DNA from: Alcanivorax sp. 24
Lineage (GTDB): Bacteria; Pseudomonadota; Gammaproteobacteria; Pseudomonadales; Alcanivoracaceae
DNA: 64,000 bases
Reading direction: 5' to 3'
NCBI RefSeq assembly: GCF_004360225.1
Contig: NZ_SNUA01000011.1
Coordinates: 110,012-174,011, forward strand
Every line of letters begins with the position of its first letter. Position 1 is the stretch's first letter. Below the pieces are notes generated by a model. That model did not search any database. It was not told the origin of the DNA and saw nothing but the letters and a program-made list of their open reading frames with translations. Positions 1-8,926 of this stretch are shown here, one piece after another. The position numbers and the translations under genes are program-made.

Positions 1-999
1 GATCTGGCTTTCTTCGCTGGCATGACCCGTGAGAGCCTGTCCGGATCGCTGCCGCTGAGTCTGCACGCGCTGTTTCAGATGACCTTCGCCATCATCACCC
101 CGGCGCTGATCGTCGGTGCTTTCGCCGAGCGCATGCGCTTTGGCGCCATGCTGACGTTCAGCGGCCTCTGGGTGCTGTTGGTATATGTGCCGGTGTGCCA
201 CTGGGTGTGGGGCGGCGGCTGGCTGGCCGAATTGGGATTGTACGACTTCGCTGGCGGCACCGTGGTGCATATCACCGCCGGGGTGGCGGCGCTGGTGGCG
301 GCGCTGGAACTGGGACGCCGTAAAGGCTGGCCCGGGCAGGCGATGATGCCGCATAACATGACCATGACGGTGACCGGCGCCGGCATGCTGTGGGTGGGCT
401 GGTTCGGTTTCAACGGCGGTTCCGCCCTGGCCGCCGATGGCAACGCCGCCATGGCCATGCTGGTGACCCATATTTCCGCCGCCGCCGGTTCACTGGCCTG
501 GGTGACCATGGAATATCTCAAGTTTGGCAAACCTTCGGCGTTGGGGATCGCCACCGGCATGGTGGCCGGCCTCGGTACCATTACGCCGGCTTCCGGCTTC
601 GTCGGCCCGGGCGCGGCGCTGGTGATCGGTCTGTGCGCCGGTGTGCTGTGTTTCTACATGGTGCTGGTGGTGAAACAGAAATGGCGCATCGATGATTCCC
701 TGGACGTCTTCCCGGTGCACGGCGTCGGCGGCATCCTCGGCACGCTCCTGGCCGGGGTCTTCGCATCCACCGAACTGGGTGTGTTCTCCGGTTTCGGCTT
801 CGCCAAGCCGGACTACGGCATGCTGCAGCAGGTGGGCGTACAGGCTCTGGGCGTGGTGGTGACCTTTGTCTACACCGCCGTGGTGACCTGGGGTGTTCTA
901 AAGCTGGTGGGACTGTTCTCGCCGCTACGGGTGACGCCGGATGAAGAGACCCAGGGGCTGGATCTGGCGCTGCACGAGGAACGTGGCTATGACCTGTAA
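1..999 (+). CDS. amtB: Ammonium transporter, Amt/MEP/Rh family (5' end outside window)
   Basis: Inner-membrane channel that passes ammonia/ammonium into the cell. The frame is already open at base 1, so the N-terminus is cut off by the window edge; the ATG at base 22 is internal. The 332 visible codons are very hydrophobic and glycine-rich. The two pore histidines of the family are visible at codon 90 (GTVVHITAGVAAL) and codon 240 (VFPVHGVGGILG); their spacing of 150 residues equals that of the twin histidines of E. coli AmtB. The short polar C-terminal tail (TPDEETQGLDLALHEERGYDL) is where a PII protein normally docks. A glnK gene usually lies upstream and would be outside the window. Confidence 0.95.
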   Translation, partial: DLAFFAGMTRESLSGSLPLSLHALFQMTFAIITPALIVGAFAERMRFGAMLTFSGLWVLLVYVPVCHWVWGGGWLAELGLYDFAGGTVVHITAGVAALVAALELGRRKGWPGQAMMPHNMTMTVTGAGMLWVGWFGFNGGSALAADGNAAMAMLVTHISAAAGSLAWVTMEYLKFGKPSALGIATGMVAGLGTITPASGFVGPGAALVIGLCAGVLCFYMVLVVKQKWRIDDSLDVFPVHGVGGILGTLLAGVFASTELGVFSGFGFAKPDYGMLQQVGVQALGVVVTFVYTAVVTWGVLKLVGLFSPLRVTPDEETQGLDLALHEERGYDL

Positions 1000-1017
1000 G
1001 GCGCTGGACGTTTGAGG

Positions 1018-1256
1018 CAAAGGGCCGGACGCCAGACGCTGGACGCCTGACGCTTTAGAACATCGGATCTTGGAACGTTGCGGATATAAATAGGCGTTTT
1101 TAATCCTTGCCAGGGTGTTGGGTCTGGTTTTGCATTATCGGCGTCCGGCGTCCGGCGTCCGGCGTCCGGCGTCCGGCGTCCGGCGTCCGGCGTCCGGCGT
1201 CCGGCGTCCGGCGTCCGGCGTCCGGCGTCCGGCGTCCGGCGTCCGGCGTCCGGCGT
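1018..1256. repeat. Heptamer-bounded element E1 (no REP cassette)
   Basis: Non-coding element between amtB and the PPK2 gene. The left end (about 1023-1053) holds degenerate GGACGCC-type heptamers followed by CTTTAGAACA and TTGCGGATATAAATAGG. The middle ends in CTTGCCAGGG and TCTGGTTTTGC, and the right end is the long GGCGTCC tandem tract. Left and right heptamers are reverse complements of each other. The same end sequences recur at 2711-4166 and 54940-55468. Unlike those copies, this one has no REP-like array inside and may be the unfilled form. Confidence 0.75.
1140..1256. repeat. GGCGTCC heptanucleotide tandem repeat, 16.7 copies
   Basis: 117 bp of uninterrupted, perfect 7-bp repeats. 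It ends 58 bp before the preferred PPK2 start codon. Short ORFs predicted through it on both strands are artefacts of the repeat. Copy number is likely to vary between strains by slippage (inference). Confidence 0.97.
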
Positions 1257-1314
1257 AACGACAATGCCATGCCGGGACCGTTATGCTCGAAGTATCGCAA
1301 CGGGAGACCCCGGC

Positions 1315-2130
1315 ATGGAAATCGATCCCTACGGCTGGCCCGCCGCCGGCACCCTGGACGTGCGCAAGCTTTCCACTCTCGCCAGTGAACCGCCTCCACC
1401 ACTGGAGGAGAGCAGGGAACGATTGCACGAGCACCAGCGGCGGCTGTATGCCTGCCAGCGCTATGGGGTGTTACTGGTGGTGCAGGGGCTGGACGCGGCC
1501 GGCAAGGACAGCCTGATCCGTACTTTGGCGCGGGCCATGGACCCGGCGGCGTTTCGTGCCTATTCCTTCGGCCGGCCGCTGGGGAATGAACTCAACCATG
1601 ACTTTCTCTGGCGGGTATGGCCGCGTTTGCCAGCGCGGGGGCAGGTGGTGGCGTTCAATCGCAGCCACTATGAAGCGGTTCTGGCCGAGCGGCTCTGGCC
1701 GGTGGTGGAGGTCCCGGAAGAACCGGACTGGCCGGGGCGTTATCAGGCCATCAACGATTTTGAGCATCATCTGTACCGCGAAGGCACCCGCATCATCAAG
1801 GTGTGGCTGAACACCTCGGCGGAAGAGCAGCGCAAGCGTCTGCTCAAGCGCCTCAATAAACCACGCAAGCGTTGGAAATTCGAGCCGGCGGACATTGACA
1901 ACTGGTTGTCCCGCGACCTGTATCTGGAGCGGGTCAACGAAACGCTGATCGCCACTCATACGGGGCATGCTCCGTGGCATCTGATTCCCAATGATGACAA
2001 GGACGACGCCCGTGCCCGGGTGGCGTATTTATTGTCGGAGACCCTGGCGTATCTGGCACCGGATTACCCGCGCGAGAACATTGAATGCATCGACCGGTAT
2101 CGGGCGTTGCTGGCCGGGCCGGAGGATTGA
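1315..2130 (+). CDS. ppk2: PPK2 family polyphosphate kinase
   Basis: Transfers phosphate between polyphosphate and nucleotides in the cytoplasm; family members differ in using NDP or NMP, and the direction cannot be read from the sequence. The 271-aa protein has the PPK2 P-loop GLDAAGKDS near residue 64, the FNRSHYE motif, the basic lid-like region with KRLNKPRKRWKF, and a C-terminal HLIPNDDK segment. The start at 1315 is preferred over the upstream ATG at 1264 because it has a ribosome-binding site (GGGAGA about 8 nt upstream) and family alignments begin near here. The gene stands alone between amtB and an SCP2 gene. The heptamer tract directly upstream may influence its promoter. Confidence 0.9.
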   Translation: MEIDPYGWPAAGTLDVRKLSTLASEPPPPLEESRERLHEHQRRLYACQRYGVLLVVQGLDAAGKDSLIRTLARAMDPAAFRAYSFGRPLGNELNHDFLWRVWPRLPARGQVVAFNRSHYEAVLAERLWPVVEVPEEPDWPGRYQAINDFEHHLYREGTRIIKVWLNTSAEEQRKRLLKRLNKPRKRWKFEPADIDNWLSRDLYLERVNETLIATHTGHAPWHLIPNDDKDDARARVAYLLSETLAYLAPDYPRENIECIDRYRALLAGPED

Positions 2131-2268
2131 CCTTTTTGGCCTTCATGGACCCGCGTACGGCTATTGCCACCCCCCGAGCCTTTCTATAAGGTACGGGAAA
2201 GTTTCGAACGCCCGTTTGAAAAGGAAAGGCGCGTCTCGAAGCCCTATCCCCAGAGCGAGGAGCACATA

Positions 2269-2655
2269 ATGAGCGTTGAATTCCTGTCAGACGAATGGTT
2301 CGCGAAAGTGAAGGAAATCCGGGATGCGGCCGGTGACGTGTCCGCGCCGGCGGCCTTGGCCGATCTGGTCATCAACATCACGGTCAGCGGCGACGGCGGC
2401 GAAAAAGCCTTGTCACTGGTGGGCGGCATGCTCGAGGAAGGGCATCGGGACGAAGCGCCTACTACCCTGATTCTGCCGGCCGATCTGGCCAAGCGCATCT
2501 TCATCGAAGGCGACCAGTCCGCCGGCATGCAGGGCTTCATGAGCGGTCAGATCCGTATCGAAGGTGATATGAGCAAGCTGATGGCGCTGCAGTCCGCCCA
2601 GCCCACCGACGATCAGAAGCAACTGATGAAGCAGATTCAGGACATCACCGCCTGA
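2269..2655 (+). CDS. SCP2 sterol-binding domain-containing protein
   Basis: Small (128 aa) single-domain protein of the SCP2 lipid-binding fold, which presumably binds a hydrophobic ligand such as fatty acyl-CoA; its specific role is unknown. Family features are the middle NITVSGDGGEKALSL strand, TLILPADLAKRIFIEGD, and the end GQIRIEGDMSKLMALQ, which is the typical SCP2 C-terminal half. The start is set at ATG 2269, preceded by an AGGAG 5-8 nt upstream; the open frame continues to 2164 but without a good ribosome-binding site. It has its own terminator at 2671. Such genes are common in lipid- and hydrocarbon-using gammaproteobacteria. Confidence 0.85.
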   Translation: MSVEFLSDEWFAKVKEIRDAAGDVSAPAALADLVINITVSGDGGEKALSLVGGMLEEGHRDEAPTTLILPADLAKRIFIEGDQSAGMQGFMSGQIRIEGDMSKLMALQSAQPTDDQKQLMKQIQDITA

Positions 2656-2670
2656 CACCGCCTTCTCAGC

Positions 2671-2707
2671 AAAACGCCCGGTGCCTTCGTGGCCCGGGCG
2701 TTTTTTT
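2671..2707 (+). terminator. Rho-independent terminator after the SCP2 gene
   Basis: Inverted arms AACGCCCGG / CCGGGCGTT with a loop of about 10 nt, followed by a run of seven T. It lies 16 bp after the stop codon. Confidence 0.9.
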
Positions 2708-2710
2708 GTT

Positions 2711-4166
2711 GACGCCGGACGCCGGACGCCGGACGCCGGACGCTAAAGTCAAAACCCGGGGCTGCGGGCATTGCGGGAATAAAAAAATTGCTGGGAGCAA
2801 TTTTAACGTCGCTCCGGCTGGGGCTCCCGTATTGCCCGGTTACCTCGAAGACCTCCCTTCGGAGGTGGCTACAGCGCCGCTGTGGGAAGCTTGCTGGCAA
2901 GCGAATCGCCAACGGCTCAGGGCATTCGCGGCCAAGCGGAGCGCCGCCCGGGCCGCTTCCCACAGCGGTTTCGTGGCGGACCTGTGGGAGACCAGCTTGC
3001 TGGCGAATTCCGACCCTTTGGTGTTGGGATATTCGCTTGCCAGCAAGCTTCCCACAGCGGCTTCGTGGCGGACCTGTGGGAGGCCAGCTTGCTGGCGAAT
3101 TCCGGTCCTCTGGTGTTGGGATATTCGCTTGCCAGCAAGCTTCCCACAGCGGCTTCGTGGTAGATCCGTGGGAGGCCAGCTTGCTGGCGAATTCCGGTCC
3201 TCTGGTGTTGGGATATTCGCTTGCCAGCAAGCTTCCCACAGCGGCTTCGTGGTAGATCCGTGGGAGGCCAGCTTGCTAGCGAGTTCCGGCCCTCTGGTGT
3301 TGGGATATTCGCTTGCCAGCAAGCTTCCCACAGCGGCTTCGTGGCGGACCTGTGGGAGGCCAGCTTGCTGGCGAATTCCGGTCCTCTGGTGTTGGGATAT
3401 TCGCTTGCCAGCAAGCTTCCCACAGCGGCTTCGTGGTAGATCCGTGGGAGGCCAGCTTGCTGGCGAATTCCGGTCCTCTGGTGTTGGGATATTCGCTTGC
3501 CAGCAAGCTTCCCACAGCGGCTTCGTGGTAGATCCGTGGGAGGCCAGCTTGCTAGCGAGTTCCGGCCCTCTGGTGTTGGGATATTCGCTTGCCAGCAAGC
3601 TTCCCACAGCGGCTTCGTGGCGGACCTGTGGGAGGCCAGCTTGCTGGCGAATTCCGGTCCTCTGGTGTTGGGATATTCGCTTGCCAGCAAGCTTCCCACA
3701 GCGGCTTCGTGGCGGACCTGTGGGAGACCCGCTTGCTAGCGAATTCCGGCCCTCTGGTGTTGGGATATTCGCTTGCCAGCAAGCTTCCCACAGCGGCTTC
3801 GTGGCGGATCCGTGGGAGGCCAGCTTGCTGGCGAATTCCGGCCCTCTGGTGTTGGGATATTCGCTTGCCAGCAAGCTTCCCACAGCGGCTTCGTGGCGGA
3901 TCCGTGGGAGGCCAGCTTGCTAGCGAGTTCCGGCCCTCTGGTGTTGGGATATTCGCTTGCCAGCAAGCTTCCCACAGCGGCTTCGTGGTAGATCCGTGGG
4001 AGACCGGCTTGCCAGCGAATATAGCGGCTTGGTAGCCCCTTCCGTTACAGACCCGTGCCCATGATTGAAGCGCGGTGGCCCGCCAAACCGCGATGAACCA
4101 TAAAAAGCGTTTTAGTGCTTGCCAGGGCGTTGTGTCTGGTTTTGCGTTATCGGCGTCCGGCGTCCT
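2711..4166. repeat. Heptamer-bounded element E2 carrying a REP-like array
   Basis: A 1.46 kb non-coding element. Left end: about 4.5 perfect GGACGCC heptamers (2711-2742), then a conserved block to about 2822 containing TTGCGGGAATAAAA and a hairpin AAAATTGC/GCAATTTT. Next comes a leader (about 2823-2966) with a CCTCCCTTCGGAGG hairpin and two further REP-type palindromes, then the 92-bp array. The right end (4021-4166) contains CCGCGATGAACC, CTTGCCAGGGCG and two GGCGTCC heptamers in inverse orientation to the left ones. Leader and left block recur almost identically at 63510-63770, the leader also at 55030-55195, and the right end at 55384-55468. The long overlapping ORFs here arise because 92-bp units cycle through the reading frames. 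Confidence 0.85.
2967..4020. repeat. 92-bp tandem array of inverted REP-like pairs (11.5 units)
   Basis: The landmark ATTCGCTTGCCAGCAAGC starts at 3031 and recurs every 92 bp exactly (3123, 3215, 3307, 3399, 3491, 3583, 3675, 3767, 3859, 3951). Each unit holds two hairpins in opposite orientation: GTGGGAGGCCAGCTTGCTGG and, reversed, GTGGGAAGCTTGCTGGCAAG. Point variants show a higher-order order A-B-C-A-B-C-A, i.e. a duplicated 276-bp trimer, followed by divergent units. It is not a CRISPR array, because the segments between palindromes are repeats themselves. Confidence 0.95.
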
Positions 4167-4265
4167 CCTTTGGCCTCTCTCTCCGATATCCGCTATCCTC
4201 TGCCACCCGACCCGATGTTGCCGGCATGCCCCGGCGACCTTTCCCGACCGGTTCAAGGATACGCC

Positions 4266-6185
4266 GTGACTCGCGCCAGCGAATTGCTTAACGATGCCGA
4301 CCATATGGGCCGCCTGCTGGACGATTATCGTCCCCGTGAGCCCCAGTTGCGCATGGCCGACGCGGTGGACGCGGCGATCCGTTCCCATGGCACTTTGCTG
4401 GTGGAGGCGGAAACCGGTACCGGCAAGACTCTGGCCTATCTGTTGCCGGCGTTGCTCGGCGACGGTCCGACGTTGGTTTCCACCGGCACCAAGAGTCTCC
4501 AGGATCAGCTGTTCTTCAAGGACCTGCCGGTGGTACTCAAGGCACTGCCGGTACCGCGCAAGGTGGCGCTGCTGAAGGGACGCGCCAACTACTTGTGCCC
4601 CTATCGCCTGGAACTGCACCAGGAAGAGGCCCGTTTCCTGACCCGGGAAACCGCCGAGCAATTACAGGTGGTGGCCCATTGGGCCGGTCGCACCCGCACC
4701 GGCGACATTGCCGAGCTGAAGCAGCTTCCGGAGGATGCGCCAGTATGGCCCTGGGTCACCAGCACCGCGGACAATTGTCTGGGCACGGAGTGCCCGCGCC
4801 ATTCCGAGTGTCCGCTGATGAATGCCCGGCGGGAAGCACAGGAAGCGGATCTGGTGGTGGTCAATCACCACTTGTTCTTCGCCAACGCGGCTCTGCGTGG
4901 GGAAGGGGTGAGCGAGCTGCTGCCCAGCGTCAACGCGGTGATCTTCGACGAGGCACACCAGTTGCCGGAGGTGGCGGCCAATTTCTTCGGTGATTCGCTG
5001 AGTACCCGGCAATTGCAGGAATTGGGTCGGGACAGCCTGTCGGAGGCGTCCAGCAGTGCCATGGACGTGGGCGAACTGAATCGCCGCATCAGTGCCCTGG
5101 ACAAGGCTTGCCAGGACTTCCGGCTTGCTCTTGGCGAACAGGAGCGCCGTGCCCCCTGGTCCGAGGTGGCGGAGTTGGAGGTAGTACAGGAAGCGGGGCA
5201 GGTGCTGCGCGAAGCCGCCTCGGAACTGGACGCTTTCCTCAAACCCCATGCCAAGGCCAGCCGGGGGTTGGAGGCCTGTGCCCGGCGCGCCTGGGAGCAC
5301 CTGCGTACTCTGGAGAATTTGTTGGAGGCGCAGGCACCGAATCGGGTCTATTGGTTCGAGACGTTCCGCCGCACCGTGGTGCTGCACGGCACGCCGTTGT
5401 CGGTGGCGGCGCAACTGCGGGCTCAGCGGGAGCAGCATCCGTGCGCCTGGGTGCTGACCTCCGCCACCCTGTCGGTGGCGGGTCGTTTCGAGCATTTACA
5501 GAAGCGGCTGGGACTGGACGAGGCCGAGACGCTGCGTCTGGAGAGCCCGTTCGACTTTAAGCGCCAGGCGGTGTTCTACGCCCCGGATGGCCTGCCGCCG
5601 CCGTCGTCGCCGAACTATACCGCCGCGCTGGCCGAAGCCATGGTGCCGGTGATCGAAGCCGCCGAAGGGCGGACGTTCTTTCTGTTCACCAGCCACCGGG
5701 CGTTGCGCGAAGCCGCCGGTATTCTGCGCCAGCGTCTGAGTTACCCGTTGCTGGTGCAGGGCGAGGCCGGTCGGCGGGAATTGCTGGACGAATTCCGGCG
5801 TTTGGGCAACGCGGTGCTGCTCGGCACCAGCAGCTTCTGGGAAGGCATCGACGTGCGGGGCGACGCGCTCAGCTGTGTCATAATCGACAAGCTGCCATTC
5901 GCCTCACCGGGCGATCCGGTGGCGGCGGCTCGCATCGAGTACATTAATCGCAATGGCGGTAACGCCTTTCGTGATTACCAGCTGCCGCAGGCGGTATTGG
6001 CCCTGCGTCAAGGGGCTGGCCGTCTGATTCGCGACCCGCGGGACACCGGCCTGCTGGTGGTGGCGGATCCGCGCCTGCTTGGCAAGGGCTACGGGCGCAT
6101 GTTCATCGACAGCTTGCCGGGCATGACCCGCACCCGCAAGCTGGAGGTGGTGAAACGTTTTTTCGATTACATCAGGAATCGCTGA
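4266..6185 (+). CDS. yoaA: ATP-dependent DNA helicase, YoaA/DinG (XPD-like) family
   Basis: Superfamily 2 iron-sulfur DNA helicase, 639 aa. Walker A ETGTGKT lies at residues 49-55 and the DEAH box at 228-231. Four cysteines (about residues 111, 171, 176, 182) between them have the spacing of the 4Fe-4S cluster of XPD/DinG helicases. C-terminal helicase motifs are visible in GTSSFWEGIDVRG and QGAGRLIRD. Length matches YoaA (about 636 aa) rather than DinG (about 716). The start is GTG 4266 with AAGGA upstream; the frame is open further upstream into repeat DNA. tsaB follows 49 bp downstream, the same neighbour as E. coli yoaA. Likely role: replication fork repair. Confidence 0.9.
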   Translation: MTRASELLNDADHMGRLLDDYRPREPQLRMADAVDAAIRSHGTLLVEAETGTGKTLAYLLPALLGDGPTLVSTGTKSLQDQLFFKDLPVVLKALPVPRKVALLKGRANYLCPYRLELHQEEARFLTRETAEQLQVVAHWAGRTRTGDIAELKQLPEDAPVWPWVTSTADNCLGTECPRHSECPLMNARREAQEADLVVVNHHLFFANAALRGEGVSELLPSVNAVIFDEAHQLPEVAANFFGDSLSTRQLQELGRDSLSEASSSAMDVGELNRRISALDKACQDFRLALGEQERRAPWSEVAELEVVQEAGQVLREAASELDAFLKPHAKASRGLEACARRAWEHLRTLENLLEAQAPNRVYWFETFRRTVVLHGTPLSVAAQLRAQREQHPCAWVLTSATLSVAGRFEHLQKRLGLDEAETLRLESPFDFKRQAVFYAPDGLPPPSSPNYTAALAEAMVPVIEAAEGRTFFLFTSHRALREAAGILRQRLSYPLLVQGEAGRRELLDEFRRLGNAVLLGTSSFWEGIDVRGDALSCVIIDKLPFASPGDPVAAARIEYINRNGGNAFRDYQLPQAVLALRQGAGRLIRDPRDTGLLVVADPRLLGKGYGRMFIDSLPGMTRTRKLEVVKRFFDYIRNR

Positions 6186-6234
6186 CCGTGTTCCGCCGCA
6201 TCGGCTCAGCCGCCTTCTCGGGAGTAGCCAGCCA

Positions 6235-6912
6235 ATGACCCGTATTGTCGCCATCGAAACCGCCACTGACGCCTGCTCCGTGGCGCTATGGCAGGACGGT
6301 GCCGTATTGGAAAAGTTCGAGCCCGGGGCGCGCCGGCAAACCGAACGGGTATTGCCGATGGTGGAGGAACTCCTGGCGGAAGCGGGTATCGAACTCTCCT
6401 CGGTGGACGCGCTGGCGTTTGGCCAGGGCCCGGGCTCCTTCACCGGGGTACGCGTCGCCACCTCGGTGGTGCAGGGGCTGGCCTTTTCACTGGACTTGCC
6501 GGTGGTCGGGGTCTCCACCCTGGCATCCTGTGCCCTGGCTGCCCATGATCTCCAGCCCCGCTTTCGGCGGATCGCCGCGACGTTCGACGCACGCATGGGT
6601 GAAGTCTATTTCGGCGCTTATCGCTGCGGCGGGGATGAAGCGGAACCGCTGTGTGACGAGGGCGTATTCGCACCGGAACAGGTTCCCGTGCTGGACGGCG
6701 GCGACTGGCTGCTGGCTGGCTCCGGAGCGATTTATCAGGACGCGCTGAGCGGCAGGCTGACCTGGGCCGGAATGGACGCCGAGGCGATGCCTCGCGCGGC
6801 CACCGTGGCCCGGCTGGCGGTGGCGGCGGTACGGGAAGGTCGCACCGTGCCGGCGGAGCAGGCGCAGCCGGTTTATTTGCGCGATCGGGTGGTTCAGATA
6901 GGGAGAAAGTAA
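6235..6912 (+). CDS. tsaB: tRNA threonylcarbamoyladenosine biosynthesis protein TsaB
   Basis: Partner of TsaD in the complex that makes t6A37 on ANN-decoding tRNAs in the cytoplasm. The 225-aa length is normal. The N-terminus MTRIVAIETATDACSVAL and the motif GQGPGSFTGVR are diagnostic of the ASKHA-fold TsaB subunit. It starts at ATG 6235, with GGGAG about 10 nt upstream. Its stop codon overlaps the start of the next gene by one base (TAATG), so the two are probably translationally coupled. Confidence 0.95.
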   Translation: MTRIVAIETATDACSVALWQDGAVLEKFEPGARRQTERVLPMVEELLAEAGIELSSVDALAFGQGPGSFTGVRVATSVVQGLAFSLDLPVVGVSTLASCALAAHDLQPRFRRIAATFDARMGEVYFGAYRCGGDEAEPLCDEGVFAPEQVPVLDGGDWLLAGSGAIYQDALSGRLTWAGMDAEAMPRAATVARLAVAAVREGRTVPAEQAQPVYLRDRVVQIGRK

Positions 6913-7349
6913 TGATCGAGTGGGATTTGCCGGACGTGCACCATCTGCAGGTGGTGGTGCCGAAGCAGGCGATTGATGTCATGGGCCACGTCAACAACAC
7001 CGAGTATCTGCGTTTCATGGAGCAGATCGCCTGGCACCACACCCAGGCGCTGGGGCTGGGCTGGGATAAATACCAGCAGCTCAACCGGGGCATGGTGGCG
7101 CGCCGTACCGAAGTGGATTATCTGGCGCCGGCGTTTGAAGGGGAGTCATTGCTGATCGGTACCTGGATCGTGGAGAACGACGAACGTATCAGCATTACCC
7201 GCCGTTACCAAATCATCCGTGAATCCGATGGCCTGACGCTGCTGCGTGGCCGCACTCGCTGGGTATGCGTGGCGTTGGATTCCGGTAAACCTCGCCGCAT
7301 GCCGCCGGAATTTTTGTCCGGTTACCAACTTACCGCCCGGGAAGACTGA
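6912..7349 (+). CDS. Acyl-CoA thioesterase, 4HBT hotdog family
   Basis: 145-aa single-domain hotdog protein predicted to hydrolyse acyl-CoA thioesters in the cytoplasm. The active-site region [22 protein letters not shown] resembles the D-x-x-G-H-V-N-N segment of YbgC/FcbC-type thioesterases, followed by a [17 protein letters not shown] strand. It lies between tsaB and uppP, overlapping tsaB by 1 bp and separated from uppP by 5 bp, so it is co-transcribed. The substrate is unknown. The ribosome-binding site GGGAGAAAG precedes the ATG. Confidence 0.85.
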   Translation: MIEWDLPDVHHLQVVVPKQAIDVMGHVNNTEYLRFMEQIAWHHTQALGLGWDKYQQLNRGMVARRTEVDYLAPAFEGESLLIGTWIVENDERISITRRYQIIRESDGLTLLRGRTRWVCVALDSGKPRRMPPEFLSGYQLTARED

Positions 7350-7354
7350 GCCGA

Positions 7355-8170
7355 ATGGATGCTTTTCAAGCCGTTATCCTGGCCCTGATTCAGGGGCTTA
7401 CCGAATTCCTGCCCATCTCCAGCTCCGCTCATTTGATTCTGCCCTCGGCGTTGTTCGGCTGGCCCGATCAGGGGCTGGCCTTTGACGTGGCGGTGCACCT
7501 GGGAACCCTGTTGGCGGTGGTGGTGTATTACCGCCGGGATCTGGTGGCGATGACCGGCGGCAGCCTCAAGGGCGTTCGCACTGGCACCATGAACAACGAG
7601 CTGCGTCTGACCCTGCTGGTGGGGTTGGCGACGATTCCGGCGGTGGCCGCCGGTTTTCTGGCCAAGGATCTGATCGAAAACGAGCTGCGCTCGGCCACGG
7701 TGATCGCGGTCACCACGGTGCTCTTCGGGGTACTGCTGTGGCTCGCCGACGTGCTGGGTGCGCGTCGGCGTGGTACCGAAACGATGGGCGTGGGCAGCGC
7801 CTTGCTGATTGGCGTGGCGCAGGCGCTGGCCTTGATCCCTGGCACCTCGCGCAGCGGTGTCACCATCACCGCGGCGCTGGCGTTGGGCTTTCGCCGTGAA
7901 GACGCGGCCCGCTTTTCCTTTCTGATGTCGATACCGGTGATTCTTGGCGCCGGCCTGCTCAAGGCCAAGGATCTGGCGGAGAGTGCGGTGCCGGTGGACT
8001 GGCTGCATCTGATCCTGGGCGTGGCGGTCAGTGGGGTAGTCGCTTATCTGACCATTGTGTTTTTCCTGCGCTTGCTGGATCGCATTGGCATGCTGCCGTT
8101 CATGGTTTATCGGCTGCTGCTCGGCGGCGTGCTGTTCTACGTTATTTATTCGGGAACGGTGCTGTCTTGA
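7355..8170 (+). CDS. uppP: Undecaprenyl-diphosphate phosphatase
   Basis: Multi-pass inner-membrane enzyme (BacA/UppP, 271 aa) that removes a phosphate from undecaprenyl diphosphate to recycle the lipid carrier for peptidoglycan and other glycans. Both family motifs are visible: [17 protein letters not shown] near the N-terminus (glutamates and serine cluster) and [11 protein letters not shown] near residue 162. Several hydrophobic segments span the rest. It overlaps the TTG start of rsmJ. uppS, which makes the substrate, is at 27.1 kb in this window. Confidence 0.97.
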   Translation: MDAFQAVILALIQGLTEFLPISSSAHLILPSALFGWPDQGLAFDVAVHLGTLLAVVVYYRRDLVAMTGGSLKGVRTGTMNNELRLTLLVGLATIPAVAAGFLAKDLIENELRSATVIAVTTVLFGVLLWLADVLGARRRGTETMGVGSALLIGVAQALALIPGTSRSGVTITAALALGFRREDAARFSFLMSIPVILGAGLLKAKDLAESAVPVDWLHLILGVAVSGVVAYLTIVFFLRLLDRIGMLPFMVYRLLLGGVLFYVIYSGTVLS

Positions 8171-8895
8171 TACCGCTGGCCTGTCTCCCCGGCGCCCCGG
8201 ATCTGAAGGACGTTCCCCGTCTTGAGGATGCGGAGCGGGCCCGGGAGCAAGGCGTTGAACTGGTGTTGGGGCGCGTCGACGACCGTCTCTCCTTGTGGGC
8301 GCCGGCACGGAAGGCGGCGCCTTTGTGCGTGGATTTCCTCGGTGGCCGCCAGGGGTATCGCCTGGCGGCGGACCGGGTGCGTCATGAGCGGTTGATCAAG
8401 GCGCTGGGGAAAGTCATCGGGACGCCGGCGCGGGTTTGTGATCTCACCACCGGTCTCGGGCGCGATTCCGCGTTGATGGCTCAGGCCGGTTTTCAGGTTC
8501 TGATGGTGGAACGCGAGCCGGTGTTGCACGCCTTGCTGGTGGATGGTTTGGCTCGTGCCGCCGGCACGCCGTTGGCATCCCATCTCACGCTGTTGCCGCT
8601 ATCGGATGCGCGGGACCTGGTGGCCGCGTTGACCGGGCCGTTCCACGCGGTGTTTCTTGATCCGATGTTCCCGCCCAGGGAGAAAAGCGCGGCGGTGAAA
8701 CAGGATCTGCGCTGGTTACAGCAGCTTTGCCGGTACCCGGACCAGGACGAAGAACAGGCGCTACTGGCGCTGGCGCGGGGATTGGATGCCCGCAAGGTGG
8801 TGGTCAAGCGCCCGCGCCGGGCGCCGCCGCTGGCGGCGGTGGCGGCTTCGCACAGTCTCGAGGGAAAGACCGTTCGCTTCGATGTTTACACGTGA
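8167..8895 (+). CDS. rsmJ: 16S rRNA (guanine1516-N2)-methyltransferase RsmJ
   Basis: 242-aa SAM-dependent methyltransferase modifying small-subunit rRNA. The SAM-binding segment is [19 protein letters not shown] and the catalytic-loop equivalent is [16 protein letters not shown], both characteristic of the RsmJ (YhiQ) family, which uses DPM[FY]P in place of NPPY. The start is a TTG at 8167 inside the uppP stop region (overlap TTGA), implying translational coupling. It is the last gene of the yoaA-tsaB-thioesterase-uppP-rsmJ group and converges on plsB. Confidence 0.9.
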   Translation: MIPLACLPGAPDLKDVPRLEDAERAREQGVELVLGRVDDRLSLWAPARKAAPLCVDFLGGRQGYRLAADRVRHERLIKALGKVIGTPARVCDLTTGLGRDSALMAQAGFQVLMVEREPVLHALLVDGLARAAGTPLASHLTLLPLSDARDLVAALTGPFHAVFLDPMFPPREKSAAVKQDLRWLQQLCRYPDQDEEQALLALARGLDARKVVVKRPRRAPPLAAVAASHSLEGKTVRFDVYT

Positions 8896-8926
8896 TGAGC
8901 GCTGAAAAGAGATCGAGGTCACCCCT

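Noticed and set aside
1100..1434. Short ORFs through the heptamer tract on both strands
   Set aside because: A perfect 7-bp repeat is open in several frames by construction.
2967..4020. Resemblance to a CRISPR array
   Set aside because: The intervals are not unique spacers but parts of the same repeated unit, the palindromes are paired, and no cas gene is near.
2637..4035. Many long ORFs on both strands (up to about 400 codons) rich in repeated words such as ASHSGFV and KLAGKRISQHQR
   Set aside because: They are translations of the 92-bp tandem repeat in rotating frames, without ribosome-binding sites or known domains.
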